From positions 1-64,000 of the forward strand of contig JAVSMW010000010.1 of NCBI GenBank assembly GCA_032027005.1: 64,000 nucleotides of DNA. Reading direction: 5' to 3'. The stretch's first letter is position 1. The number at the start of each line of letters is the position of its first letter. The translations under genes and the position numbers were made by a program. Shown here in pieces: positions 23,888 to 32,287 of the stretch. The notes under the pieces were generated by a model. The model was not told where the DNA came from. It made no database searches and worked only from the letters and a program-made list of their open reading frames with translations. This DNA comes from JAVSMW01 sp032027005. Lineage in GTDB: Bacteria; Bacillota; Thermincolia; Thermincolales; UBA2595.

Positions 23888-24244
23888 TTACACCATGGTG
23901 CTTCCTTCATGGCCAGAATCGTTCCCACCCAACATTCCCGGGGAAAGTGCCAGTAAATTTCCTGACAGAATTAGCAGGATTAAAATTAGGAAGAGTACAA
24001 ATACCAGATTTAATGAAAATGTTACCGGTCCGGCCACAGTGTTTATAGTTACTGATTTTCCATTGCTGCCTGACGGAGTGAACATTCTACTCATTGTAGC
24101 TACCGCATCCTGGCCAGACTCACTGGTTAAAAGCTGGAGCAAACTCAAAATGCCGTCAGTCACTACTTGGCCGTCACTCGCCAAATAAGGTTTTACCCCC
24201 TGCAGCAATGGGGCCAGATGTGGACTCACAGGAATATGACTCAT
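23888..24244 (-). CDS. Hypothetical protein with C-terminal membrane helix (118 aa)
   Basis: ATG 24244 follows GGAGGAAAAGCA. The first 70 residues are soluble and helical (LAPLLQGVKPYLASDGQV, LLQLLTSESG), then a hydrophobic helix (LVFVLFLILILLILSGNLLA) and a short tail. It may share an ancestor with the 179-aa protein at 24640-25179, with which it has a similar leucine-rich, Gly/Ser-rich composition. It lies just upstream of the MurF-like gene in the same direction. No family recognised; a role in sporulation is a guess from the neighbours. Confidence 0.5.
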   Translation of the reverse strand: MSHIPVSPHLAPLLQGVKPYLASDGQVVTDGILSLLQLLTSESGQDAVATMSRMFTPSGSNGKSVTINTVAGPVTFSLNLVFVLFLILILLILSGNLLALSPGMLGGNDSGHEGSTMV

Positions 24245-24360
24245 TGCTTTTCCTCCGATCATTTTTGAAATAATCTATTACATAATATGAACAAACAACT
24301 TTTTAGTGCAATTACACTTAAAGAAAAAAATGTGGAAAAGAGATGTTCTACAGTAGTAAA

Positions 24361-24395
24361 AAGGAAGTGTTCCGGTGAGTTTGGAACACTTCCTT
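24361..24395 (-). terminator. Terminator of the third YjcZ-like gene
   Basis: A perfect 13-bp stem (AAGGAAGTGTTCC with GGAACACTTCCTT) with T runs on both strands; it lies 10 nt after the minus-strand stop codon. Confidence 0.85.
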
Positions 24396-24404
24396 TTCTG
24401 TCTG

Positions 24405-24482
24405 CTAGTCTTCAACTCCAAAGAACAAAAGAATAAGAATCAAAAAAAGAATAAAAGAGTCTTTGGAACCAAATCCGCCCAT
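24405..24482 (-). CDS. YjcZ-like tiny membrane protein (25 aa)
   Basis: RBS GGGAGG lies 7 nt before ATG. The product MGGFGSKDS followed by FILFLILILLFFGVED has the same Gly head and hydrophobic helix as the proteins at 5449-5556 and 63287-63376, but is shorter. A strong terminator immediately follows, which supports a real, separately transcribed gene. Proteins of this kind are typically made during sporulation. It is too short for ordinary gene callers. Confidence 0.75.
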   Translation of the reverse strand: MGGFGSKDSFILFLILILLFFGVED

Positions 24483-24639
24483 TCGTTTCCCTCCCTTCAC
24501 AGCAGTAGTATGAAGTGCTCTAGACAATACAGATTATGTGGCAGGAGGGTGATGTGTGAATACAGTAATAAAAAAAGCAGAATCCTTTAAAGAATTCTAC
24601 TTTAATAGTAATAATATCGGCAGCATAACCGACGGAATC

Positions 24640-25179
24640 CTAGCTGCGGTCACCGGTGCCGCGTCGCCGGTCATACTTGAGTTCGACTCCGTGTTTATCC
24701 TCGGAGCTTTTTTTTTCATCTTCATCAGGGGCAGCAGCGGCCTCCATGGCAGGTGTCTCCGCCGACTGACCACCTGTTTGTTTGGCCTGTGTCCCGGCCT
24801 GGTTATTTAACATGCTGAACAGTGATAGCAGAAGGTTGGGATTAATCTTTTTTTTAGAGGCGAGCCCGCTAAGTAAGCCCATTAAATCGGGCTGGCCGGA
24901 GCCCTGACCCGCCATCATACTGGATAACATTTCGGTCAGGCCCTGGCTTTCTGCCCCCGCTTTGCTTCCTTCTGATGTGCCGGTAATTTCCTTGATGCCG
25001 GTATCTGCATCCCCGTGCACAAGGCTCATAATGCTTAACATGTTAAACATTCCCATAAAACCTAATAAAGCATTGGGTGTCAGTTTATGATCTGTCTGCC
25101 TGTCTAACAGCTTCATCAGTTTGTCTACCAAATCTTTGCTCTTGTCTTGAGAACCCAATAATGCCGCTAAATCGTCCAA
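24640..25179 (-). CDS. Hypothetical protein (179 aa), Gly/Ala-rich with acidic tail
   Basis: A soluble protein. The N-terminal half is helical (MDDLAALLGSQDKSKDL, LVDKLMKLLDRQTD), the middle contains two similar segments around 'LxxLLSxLASKKKINPNLL' and 'ALLGFMGMFNMLS', and the C-terminal 45 residues are low complexity and charged. No domain recognised. It lies 31 nt downstream of the YbaB-like gene in the same direction, possibly co-transcribed. A short good RBS on the opposite strand near 24545 is probably not a gene. Confidence 0.5.
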   Translation of the reverse strand: MDDLAALLGSQDKSKDLVDKLMKLLDRQTDHKLTPNALLGFMGMFNMLSIMSLVHGDADTGIKEITGTSEGSKAGAESQGLTEMLSSMMAGQGSGQPDLMGLLSGLASKKKINPNLLLSLFSMLNNQAGTQAKQTGGQSAETPAMEAAAAPDEDEKKSSEDKHGVELKYDRRRGTGDRS

Positions 25180-25210
25180 TCCATGACCTCCTTGACGGAA
25201 TTTACCCAGA

Positions 25211-25537
25211 TTAAAATAAGTTGGGGAAATTAGGGATATTTAGACCTCCAGTAATCTTGCTCACTTCCTGGTCGGCCAGCTTCCTTGATTTTGTTAGGGC
25301 CTTGTTAACCGCACTCACCAAGAGTTCCTGTAGGATCTTTGAGTTGGCTGGATGGATAATCCCCGGGTCCAAAACAATGTTGATGATTTCCTGTCTGCCA
25401 TTAACCACAACCCTTACAGAACCGGCATCAACTATCTCTTCCACGCGCAGCTTTTTTAAATCTTCCTGGGCCTTCATCATATCACTCTGGAGTTTCTGAG
25501 CCTGCTGCAAAAGTTTGCCTAACTCGCCGTCAAGCAA
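25211..25537 (-). CDS. YbaB/EbfC-family nucleoid-associated protein
   Basis: A 108-aa DNA-binding protein of the YbaB/EbfC family, which forms tweezer-like dimers. It shows the N-terminal coiled helix (LGKLLQQAQKLQSDMMKAQ), the central sheet (VVVNGRQEIINIVLDPGII) and the C-terminal helix followed by the Gly-rich end (KITGGLNIPNFPNLF). Most relatives lie next to dnaX and recR; here it sits beside hypothetical genes, so it may be an extra copy. Confidence 0.85.
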   Translation of the reverse strand: MLDGELGKLLQQAQKLQSDMMKAQEDLKKLRVEEIVDAGSVRVVVNGRQEIINIVLDPGIIHPANSKILQELLVSAVNKALTKSRKLADQEVSKITGGLNIPNFPNLF

Positions 25538-25609
25538 TTCAATGCCCCCTTAACTTATATTACAATTACTTAAATATATTCAGCCTTGGGCAATAAGTTT
25601 CATAATCTG

Positions 25610-25732
25610 TCAACTTTTTAACAACTCTTCCATTTTCTTTTCCAATTCTTCGATTCTGGTTTCCTGTTTGATAAAAACTGTAATTAACACCGCTAACAGG
25701 AATGCAATAACTAGAGACAGAAAATTATCCAT
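25610..25732 (-). CDS. Small membrane protein with short coiled coil (40 aa)
   Basis: From ATG 25732 the frame gives a hydrophobic helix (FLSLVIAFLLAVLITVFIK) followed by a charged heptad-like helix (ETRIEELEKKMEELLKS). This is a plausible protein rather than a random frame, but no clear RBS precedes the ATG. The layout resembles small membrane-anchored scaffold peptides. No family recognised. Confidence 0.4.
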   Translation of the reverse strand: MDNFLSLVIAFLLAVLITVFIKQETRIEELEKKMEELLKS

Positions 25733-25800
25733 TAAAGGTAGAAATTTATCAATGGGAAAAAGACCATCTGAAAAAGGTAGACGAATGGAAGAAATAAAGC

Positions 25801-25830
25801 AAAAAAGCTGCTCTCATAAATAGAGGCAGC
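25801..25830 (-). terminator. Terminator of the DUF4911 gene
   Basis: Minus-strand GCTGCCTCT pairs with AGAGCAGC (one bulge), followed by six U. It starts 7 nt after the stop. Confidence 0.75.
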
Positions 25831-25836
25831 CCCGTT

Positions 25837-26097
25837 TCACTCCAATATATCAACTTTATGCGGGAAATTTCCCAGGATCTCTTTAACCTCAAGCATGTTG
25901 TCAGGGGTGGTGGACAGGGCTACAACACCCTCCCGGGGGTTGATGGGGGAAATGAATACCAAGTGGCTGTGGGCTTCCATTATTTTAATAAAAAAATTCA
26001 CCTGGCCCGGCAGCATACGGACCCGGACACAAGTCTCAGGGTCCGATATTTCTTTGGCAATCCTACTGACACAACCTTTTCCCCGATAGCGTTTCAC
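25837..26097 (-). CDS. DUF4911 protein
   Basis: An 86-aa protein with the pattern of DUF4911: VRVRMLPGQVNFFIKIMEAHSHL, then VFISPINPREGVVAL, then TTPDNMLEVKEILGNFP. The first GTG (26103) lies too close to AGGAGG; the second (26097) is 9 nt away and preferred. It begins directly after the LarA-like stop, so the two are co-translated. No function is known; co-occurrence with selenium genes here is notable. Confidence 0.65.
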   Translation of the reverse strand: MKRYRGKGCVSRIAKEISDPETCVRVRMLPGQVNFFIKIMEAHSHLVFISPINPREGVVALSTTPDNMLEVKEILGNFPHKVDILE

Positions 26098-26103
26098 AGC
26101 CAC

Positions 26104-27366
26104 TTACCTCCTGGCGGTTTCTAAAACATAGGGGACTGTTATGCCGCCCCATGGCATAACCAAAACTTCAGCCTGCTGACCAGCGATTCTGCAAGCCTCG
26201 TCAACTGCATCCTGCAGGGAACTAAAGGGTCTGAAAAACAATGACTTCACCTGAGCCGGAGGTAAATCTGAAACCCAGAAAATACGGGCCTGATCAACCG
26301 CTTCAGCGATAAAAGCTCCTTTATGGCCGCCCAGAACGAACTCACTGCTGGCTCTGGCCAATAATTCTCCCGGATTTTCCGCCTGACTGACCCACTGCTC
26401 AAAAACCTTATCACCAAAGCCCTCCTGGCATTTGGCGGCAACAATCACAATCCCGTTATCCTTTACAGCCCGCAGGGCGTTCCTGAGTGTCTTCTGGGCC
26501 TGGTAGACAGTGGCATCTTTGGGCTCTCCCCCAGGTGAAGCAATGACGATGTCGGCCGGTTCCTCCACGGGAACTGCATAAGCCCGCTGGGCCTTCTCAC
26601 AGCCCACGCGATGGGCCTTCACCGGATCACCTGCCACGACTGAAATAGGGCCACCGTATTCGTTAAGCACCACATTAATAATAAAGGAAAGGTTTGCGAT
26701 ACTGGCAAATTCCTCCATGTCCTGACGCACTGTGTTGCCATCCAGTATCCCTAGCCCCCCCTCCCCCAAAGTGCTGAGACGATGGTTATGCTCCAGTGAC
26801 CGGGAGCTGGCAGTACCTGCGGCAATAGCCTTAACCCCGCCGGAAAAGCCGGCCAGTTGGTGAAACTCTATATTCCCCAAAGCAATTACCAGACTGGCCT
26901 GGGCCACAGGTGCCGCTACCTCCACCGGAGTCCCCCGCTTTGTTATCCCCAGGAAAGTATAGCCTGTTTCTTTGCTGTGCAGGCACTGAATCTTACCATA
27001 AACCGCACCTAACAGCATGGCCTTCTCGTCCTCGGTGGTACCTCTGTGATTGCCTACGCCAATCAGAATTTTGATTGCCTCTTCGTTTAAACCTGCCCGG
27101 ACCAGTTCAGCAATTACCACCGGCAAAATTAAATTTGACGGCAGTGGACGGGTTTGATCACTAATAATTATGGTCACACTTGCTGCGTTTTTGGCTAAAG
27201 CGGATAATGGCCGACACCCGATGGGATTTCTTAACCCCCTTAATATTTCCTGCCGGAAATCAGCAATTTCGGGCATAAACCCCGGCCTGATTTCCCGGAT
27301 TTGCCGCCCTGGCGGAATCTGGGCCCGGATAGCACCCTGCCCGTAATTCAGCGATATATCAGTCAA
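26104..27366 (-). CDS. LarA-like nickel-pincer racemase family protein
   Basis: LarA enzymes use the nickel-pincer nucleotide to racemise lactate or other 2-hydroxyacids. The 420-aa product carries SDQTRPLP, GVGNHRGTTEDE and the His-Lys block FHQLAGFSGGVKAIAAG, which hold the conserved His residues and the Lys that anchors the cofactor. TTG 27366 is preferred as start (GGGAGGTAAGG upstream; homologues begin here). The cofactor genes larB, larC and larE are not in this window, so substrate and cofactor state are open; many family members act on hydroxyacids other than lactate. Confidence 0.8.
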   Translation of the reverse strand: MTDISLNYGQGAIRAQIPPGRQIREIRPGFMPEIADFRQEILRGLRNPIGCRPLSALAKNAASVTIIISDQTRPLPSNLILPVVIAELVRAGLNEEAIKILIGVGNHRGTTEDEKAMLLGAVYGKIQCLHSKETGYTFLGITKRGTPVEVAAPVAQASLVIALGNIEFHQLAGFSGGVKAIAAGTASSRSLEHNHRLSTLGEGGLGILDGNTVRQDMEEFASIANLSFIINVVLNEYGGPISVVAGDPVKAHRVGCEKAQRAYAVPVEEPADIVIASPGGEPKDATVYQAQKTLRNALRAVKDNGIVIVAAKCQEGFGDKVFEQWVSQAENPGELLARASSEFVLGGHKGAFIAEAVDQARIFWVSDLPPAQVKSLFFRPFSSLQDAVDEACRIAGQQAEVLVMPWGGITVPYVLETARR

Positions 27367-27466
27367 TGCCTTACCTCCCAATAGAAGCCTAATAGCAAAC
27401 TTTACCCTTATTCTTGCCATTAAACTCCCATATATTCACAGGAAAGACGCGTCAACGGCTCATTTC

Positions 27467-28051
27467 TTATAACGAAATAACCTTGTCCGCCTGGGTCATT
27501 TTTTCCAGAATGGTATACATATTCGTAATCCGCCCAACACAGAGTTTTTCCTTAATTTTATAATAATCCAGACAGGTTCCGCATGAAAGGACTTCTACAC
27601 CACGCTTCTCAATGTTCACCAAATATTCCAAAATCGGTGAATTCTCACAGGTTAGGTTCACACCACTGTTCAAAAAAAGCAATGTTTGGGGAATGGACTC
27701 ACTTTCCACCAGGGCGTAGAAAAAGCTCTTCATCAGGAGTTCTCCCAATTCACTGCTGCCCTGCCCCATTTTGTCTGCTGATATATATATAACGGTATTC
27801 CCAATTCCATGCTCCTGAGTTTGCATTGTGGTCTCCCGTTTTGTGATTTGAATGTAATACTCATTACCTTTCTCCTGAACCTCCACTTCACAGCCCATCC
27901 CTTTGGCCAGAGTCAGGAGATTCTCCTTGGCGGCATCGTTATCTACAATAGTAGTAACTGAGCCTCTGCCCATTGAGTCCAGCAGCTTTTTAGTGTTCAC
28001 CACAGGAACAGGACAAGCTAATCCGCGAGCATCGAGAATCTGAGAATCCAT
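27467..28051 (-). CDS. yedF: Selenium metabolism protein YedF
   Basis: A 194-aa two-domain protein. Residues 1-72 form a TusA/SirA-like domain with DARGLACPVPVVNTKKLL (the CPxP motif). Residues about 85-194 form a DsrE-like domain with VIYISADKMGQGSSELG and a Cys pair near VEVLSCGTCLDYY. This fusion is the YedF type found in selenium-using bacteria and thought to handle a reactive selenium species. RBS AAGGAGG. It lies between selB and the LarA-like gene on the same strand. Confidence 0.88.
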   Translation of the reverse strand: MDSQILDARGLACPVPVVNTKKLLDSMGRGSVTTIVDNDAAKENLLTLAKGMGCEVEVQEKGNEYYIQITKRETTMQTQEHGIGNTVIYISADKMGQGSSELGELLMKSFFYALVESESIPQTLLFLNSGVNLTCENSPILEYLVNIEKRGVEVLSCGTCLDYYKIKEKLCVGRITNMYTILEKMTQADKVISL

Positions 28052-28243
28052 TTTAATTCCTCCTTAGCCTTATTGTAATCTCTCGGAAATTAAGTCGCCT
28101 TTATGCTTAAGGTTAGGTGCACCGGACTTTTTCTATTTTCCTCCACTTTATCCGGTCCAAAAAGAAATCTATACCTGCATTCTCTCTATGCGACCTCCGT
28201 GTTCTCTGTAACCTCTGCGTTTTCTTTTCCAGAGGCTGTTTAT
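28052..28243. other. Intergenic gap with dispersed-repeat-like text
   Basis: Between selB and yedF no gene is seen. The part 28170-28230 reads as a run like 'GACCTCCGTGTTCTCTGT' which resembles common dispersed intergenic sequence in this group; related 'GCGGATAAACGCAGATTAACG' text lies at about 39155. No terminator or promoter is convincing. Confidence 0.4.
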
Positions 28244-30151
28244 TTAATATAAAACCCGTTTATCATCTACCCGCCGGGTGACCTTTTCTTTATCAAAATA
28301 ATCCATAATCGGTAAAGCAAACTTCCTGGAAGTCTTTAACAAATCTCTGGCTTCACCCAAGCCAATTTCTTTGTTTTCCTGTAAAAACCTGATAATATTC
28401 TCCCTGGCACCGGCCAGATTTTGACTGTGAATTATGACATTAGCGTCAAGTTTAATGAGAATTCCTGAATTAATGAAGAAATTGAGCACTTCTTCAGCTC
28501 CAACCACATCAAGTTTAAATTCGGAACTTATTTCATCCCAACCTGGTGTCAGCATTCCCGCAGCCAGGTATCTGGTCTCAATTTTTTCAAAAACCTGCTC
28601 CTGCTCAGGCTTCGGTCCCGGCTTAAATCCCCAGCTGGAGACGCTTTCATCATTAACCCGGATCACCTTATGTTCTTCAAACAATACCAGTAAGGCGTTA
28701 AACAATTTATTATTAAGGCTTTTAAAATGCTTACTTCTGATCTCTTCCTTGGATATTCCCGGCCTCAAAGGGTATTTGAGATGATATTTTTCAAGGGCAT
28801 TGATTAGCTCAGCGGATTTACGCTCAAATACTAAATCAGAAATATAATAACTTTTGCCATCACTTAAAAAACTTCTTAATTCCCCACGCCCAGCTAGTTT
28901 TTTAATAGCGGCTCCGACAACCTGTGGATTAAGCCCCGACCCGCTGCTGATATCATCTTCAGTGAAAACAATGACTTGCGAAGAAAGGATGAATTGGAGA
29001 ACTAAATCCTCCGGCTCGCCTTTTTCTTTGGTAGCCAGATGATCAATTACAGTTTTATCGAACCGTTTTCGCTTAGGCGGCCCAGGATCAATGATTTTTC
29101 CGCCGCCAATTGTCCGCATGGGGGAATAAGAGCGGATTACAACCCGATCACCACGGGCAGCCATCATGGGCTCTTCACACTCCAATTGAGCAAAGCCGGT
29201 TTCTCCGGGCAGCATTTCATCAGCTTCCAGGAGAATCACCCTGGCCAGGATCTCAGCTGTCCCAAGATGTACCCTGACCCTTGCTCTGTTGACCAGAGGT
29301 TTTTCTTCCCCTGCCAGAAGCCTGATTCTTAAGTCAAGCCGGTGCGAAGGCCTGAGATATCCAGGAGCCACCAGCACGCTCCCCCGCCCAATCTCTTCAC
29401 ATTCCAGACCGGCCAAATTAACAGCAACCCGTTGACCGGCCCCGGCTTTTTCTACTTTTTCACTGTGGACCTGAACTCCTCTGACCCGGGCTTCTATATT
29501 CTCGGGCAGAATTTCAATCTTATCACCAACTGATATGGTCCCTTCGATAAGGGTGCCGGTAACAACCGTCCCGAAGCCGGTAATAGAAAAAACCCTGTCA
29601 ATTGACAAACGGGGCTGGCCGGATACGGGCCGTTCCTTGATTGCTCCCGCTATCTCGTCAATTAACTGAATCAGTTCTTTGATGCCTGCTCCTTTTACAG
29701 CCGAAACGGCCGCCATTGGAGCCCCTTCAAGCACTGTACCGGCAACAAGCTCACGGGCCTCTTCCTTGATAAGTTCCAGCCAGTCCTCTTCTACCAGATC
29801 AGTTTTTGTAATAACAATAACACCCTGAGGTATCTGCAGCAAATCTATGATCCCCAAATGTTCTCTGGTTTGGGGCATGATTCCTTCATCGGCAGCAATA
29901 ATAAGGAGGACCAGATCTATGCCACCTACGCCGGCCAGCATATTTTTTATAAACCGCTCATGTCCCGGTACATCCACCAATCCGGCCTGGATCCCGCTGG
30001 GCAGCCGAAAAGGAGCGAACCCCAACTCAATAGAGATACCCCGTTCTTTCTCTTCTTTTAAACGGTCGGTATCTTTGCCGGTTAAAGCCTTAACCAGCAC
30101 TGTCTTGCCATGGTCAACATGCCCGGCAGTACCGATAATAAAATGCTTCAT
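28244..30151 (-). CDS. selB: Selenocysteine-specific elongation factor SelB
   Basis: SelB delivers Sec-tRNA to UGA codons that have a SECIS hairpin. The 635-aa protein has an EF-Tu-like GTPase domain with GTAGHVDHGKTVLV (G1), EKERGISIELGF, DVPGHERFI (G3) and ITKTDL (G4), beta-barrel domains (GFGTVVTGTLIEG), and C-terminal winged helices from about residue 380 that bind the SECIS. Length is normal. Start ATG behind CGGAGG. selA, selC and selD are not in this window. Its presence supports the TGA readthrough proposed at 7876-7878. Confidence 0.96.
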   Translation of the reverse strand: MKHFIIGTAGHVDHGKTVLVKALTGKDTDRLKEEKERGISIELGFAPFRLPSGIQAGLVDVPGHERFIKNMLAGVGGIDLVLLIIAADEGIMPQTREHLGIIDLLQIPQGVIVITKTDLVEEDWLELIKEEARELVAGTVLEGAPMAAVSAVKGAGIKELIQLIDEIAGAIKERPVSGQPRLSIDRVFSITGFGTVVTGTLIEGTISVGDKIEILPENIEARVRGVQVHSEKVEKAGAGQRVAVNLAGLECEEIGRGSVLVAPGYLRPSHRLDLRIRLLAGEEKPLVNRARVRVHLGTAEILARVILLEADEMLPGETGFAQLECEEPMMAARGDRVVIRSYSPMRTIGGGKIIDPGPPKRKRFDKTVIDHLATKEKGEPEDLVLQFILSSQVIVFTEDDISSGSGLNPQVVGAAIKKLAGRGELRSFLSDGKSYYISDLVFERKSAELINALEKYHLKYPLRPGISKEEIRSKHFKSLNNKLFNALLVLFEEHKVIRVNDESVSSWGFKPGPKPEQEQVFEKIETRYLAAGMLTPGWDEISSEFKLDVVGAEEVLNFFINSGILIKLDANVIIHSQNLAGARENIIRFLQENKEIGLGEARDLLKTSRKFALPIMDYFDKEKVTRRVDDKRVLY

Positions 30152-30172
30152 GATTACCTCCGGTGCCTAGGT

Positions 30173-30949
30173 TTATTCATCTGTTTCATCAATGCCGTCC
30201 CGGTCTGTGCCGGGTAATGCCATCCGGCGGCCTTTACGTCCGACCAAATAAGAGATCCAGATACTTATCTCATAAAGTAAATAGACAGCCAGAGCCATAG
30301 TGCCCTGGGTAAAGATATCAGTGGTAGGCGTAACTACAGCCGACAACACAAAAGAAATTACCAGCACCCATTTTCGTTTGGAACTAAGAAACTGGGGGGT
30401 CAGGATGCCTAAGCCGACCAGCAATAAGATCAACAGCGGCAGCTCAAAAATCAGGCCAAATGGCAGCAAAAACCACAGGGAAAATGACATGTAACTTCCC
30501 AGAGACAGCATGGGGACCAGTTCCTCCCCAGCAAAATTTAACAGGAATTTAACTCCATAAAGAAACACACTATAGTAGCCAAATACTATACCGGTAATAA
30601 ACAAGACTACTGACACGGGCACAAAAAATAAAATATAGCGCTTTTCATGGGCATGCAGGGCAGGCAGAATAAATTTCCAGATCTGGTAGGCAATCATTGG
30701 TGAAGCAATCGCAATTCCGGCAAAAAGCGCTATCTTCAACTCGGTCTTAAAGGCTTCCGTTGCAGTTATGTAAACCAGTTTATACTGCAATTCTGCCACC
30801 GGTCTGACTAACACCTTAAGGATTTCTTCCCTGATAAACCATCCTGCCACAGCACCCGGTATAACTGAAAGCATAGAGATCATTAAGGCCCGCCGCAGTG
30901 CTTCAAGATGTTCTATAATTGACATTTGTTGGTCTGTCATGCTGCTCAC
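30173..30949 (-). CDS. tatC: Sec-independent translocase subunit TatC
   Basis: TatC is the multi-span receptor for twin-arginine signal peptides. The 258-aa protein begins with the conserved MSIIEHLEALRRALMIS, carries six hydrophobic segments, and has FELPLLILLL and the VVTPTTDIFTQ region typical of the family. A charged tail follows. It lies directly downstream of tatA (41 nt) and upstream of selB in the same direction. Confidence 0.94.
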   Translation of the reverse strand: MSSMTDQQMSIIEHLEALRRALMISMLSVIPGAVAGWFIREEILKVLVRPVAELQYKLVYITATEAFKTELKIALFAGIAIASPMIAYQIWKFILPALHAHEKRYILFFVPVSVVLFITGIVFGYYSVFLYGVKFLLNFAGEELVPMLSLGSYMSFSLWFLLPFGLIFELPLLILLLVGLGILTPQFLSSKRKWVLVISFVLSAVVTPTTDIFTQGTMALAVYLLYEISIWISYLVGRKGRRMALPGTDRDGIDETDE

Positions 30950-30990
30950 CTCAACCCGGAATTTACCGAAGTGTATTTTCTATAAGGCAC

Positions 30991-31179
30991 TTATTTTTCT
31001 TTATCTTCAGGCTGCTCAGTTTCGTCTTTGTCTGAATTGGAGCCTTTGCGGAAATTTGACAGCATCTCACCAAAAGAACGCCCGATCTGGGGAAGCTTCT
31101 TAGGACCAAATATTAATAACACTATTAACATTATCGCTATTAACTCGAGTGGGCCAAGGTTAAAAAATCCGAAATACAT
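30991..31179 (-). CDS. tatA: Sec-independent translocase subunit TatA
   Basis: A 62-aa protein with the TatA layout: one N-terminal membrane helix (LGPLELIAIMLIVLLIFG), the PKKLPQIGRSFGEML amphipathic helix with the FGPKKLP hinge, and a charged tail. The RBS GGAGGTGA is close to ATG. Only one TatA/B-type gene is present, so this is a minimal TatAC system as usual in Firmicutes. Confidence 0.94.
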   Translation of the reverse strand: MYFGFFNLGPLELIAIMLIVLLIFGPKKLPQIGRSFGEMLSNFRKGSNSDKDETEQPEDKEK

Positions 31180-31207
31180 AATTTCACCTCCTCACGAAAC
31201 ATCCTCT

Positions 31208-32287
31208 TTAGTAGTATTTAATAATATTATAACCTGTATTTCTCTGGGCCGGTTGATACCCGGCGTCTTTTATGCTCCTGATGATTTCATCAAGGGGTAC
31301 ACGATAACTGACACCGGCAGCCCTGACCACATTCTCCTCCAACATAGTGCTGCCAAAATCATTTGCGCCAAAGTTTAAGGATACCTGGGCCATTTTGGCC
31401 CCCTGTGTCACCCAGGATGCCTGAATGTTAGGTACATTATCAAGGACCAGGCGGGCCACAGCCAGTGTTTTTAAATAGTCCACACCGGTAGCTGTTTCGC
31501 CCCCAAGGCTCGTATTGGCAGGTTGAAAACTCCAGGGAATAAAAGCCCTGAATCCACCAGTTTGATCCTGGAATTCTCTGACCCGGATCATATGCATAAC
31601 CCTTTCTTCCAGGGTTTCTACACTGCCAAACATCATTGTGGCTGTTGTTTTCATACCCAGCCTGTGAGCTGTTGTCATTACTTCCATCCACTGCTCCCAG
31701 GTGATTTTTTCAGGGCTGATGTATTTCCTGACCCGATTGTCCAAAATCTCGGCTCCGCCGCCGGGGATCGAATCAAGACCCGCCGTCTGCAGCCGTTCCA
31801 GCACCTCACGCACCGCCAGCCCGGATATGCGGGAGAAGTGCGTGATTTCAGGCGGTGAAAAAGAATGAATATGAATATCAAACCGTGCTTTGATGGCACG
31901 TAACAAATCCTCATAGTAATTTAGCGGCAGGCCGGGATGAAGTCCCCCCTGCATGAGGATTTGCGTCCCCCCACATGCTATTGTTTCCCTGATCTTAGCA
32001 AAAATTTCTTCCTGACTTAACACATAGGCATCAGGATCGCCTTCTGAGCGAAAAAAAGCGCAGAACCTGCACCGAGTCTGGCAAACATTAGTGTAATTAA
32101 TATTCCTGTCAATAACAAAAGTCACCACAGGTTCCGGGTGCAGTCTTTTCTTCACGGCATTAGCGGCCATTCCCAACAAGACAAGATCGTTGGAGTTTAA
32201 CAGGGTTACCCCTTCTTGAAGGTTAAGCCTGACACCTCTAACCGCGCGCTCCAGGATATTTAAAACTGAGTTAGCCAATTGTTTCAC
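31208..32287 (-). CDS. mqnC: Cyclic dehypoxanthine futalosine synthase
   Basis: MqnC is the radical SAM enzyme that cyclises dehypoxanthine futalosine in the futalosine route to menaquinone. The 359-aa protein has the cluster motif CQTRCRFCAF (Cx3Cx2C), followed by GDPDAYVLS and MQGGLHPGLPL, and PGGGAEIL, all typical of MqnC. It overlaps mqnA by 17 nt. A similar radical SAM gene, mqnE, lies upstream in the same run. Confidence 0.93.
   Translation of the reverse strand: MKQLANSVLNILERAVRGVRLNLQEGVTLLNSNDLVLLGMAANAVKKRLHPEPVVTFVIDRNINYTNVCQTRCRFCAFFRSEGDPDAYVLSQEEIFAKIRETIACGGTQILMQGGLHPGLPLNYYEDLLRAIKARFDIHIHSFSPPEITHFSRISGLAVREVLERLQTAGLDSIPGGGAEILDNRVRKYISPEKITWEQWMEVMTTAHRLGMKTTATMMFGSVETLEERVMHMIRVREFQDQTGGFRAFIPWSFQPANTSLGGETATGVDYLKTLAVARLVLDNVPNIQASWVTQGAKMAQVSLNFGANDFGSTMLEENVVRAAGVSYRVPLDEIIRSIKDAGYQPAQRNTGYNIIKYY

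Noticed and set aside
24556..24810. Plus-strand frame of 84 codons with a GGAGGG-like RBS
   Set aside because: Most of it is antisense to the 179-aa minus-strand gene and the C-terminal part is low complexity. The RBS is good, so a very short peptide cannot be fully excluded, but I see no support.
31440..31691. Frames on the other strand or in other phases within mqn, rib, priA and neighbouring genes
   Set aside because: They are shadows of well-supported genes, without RBS or family features.
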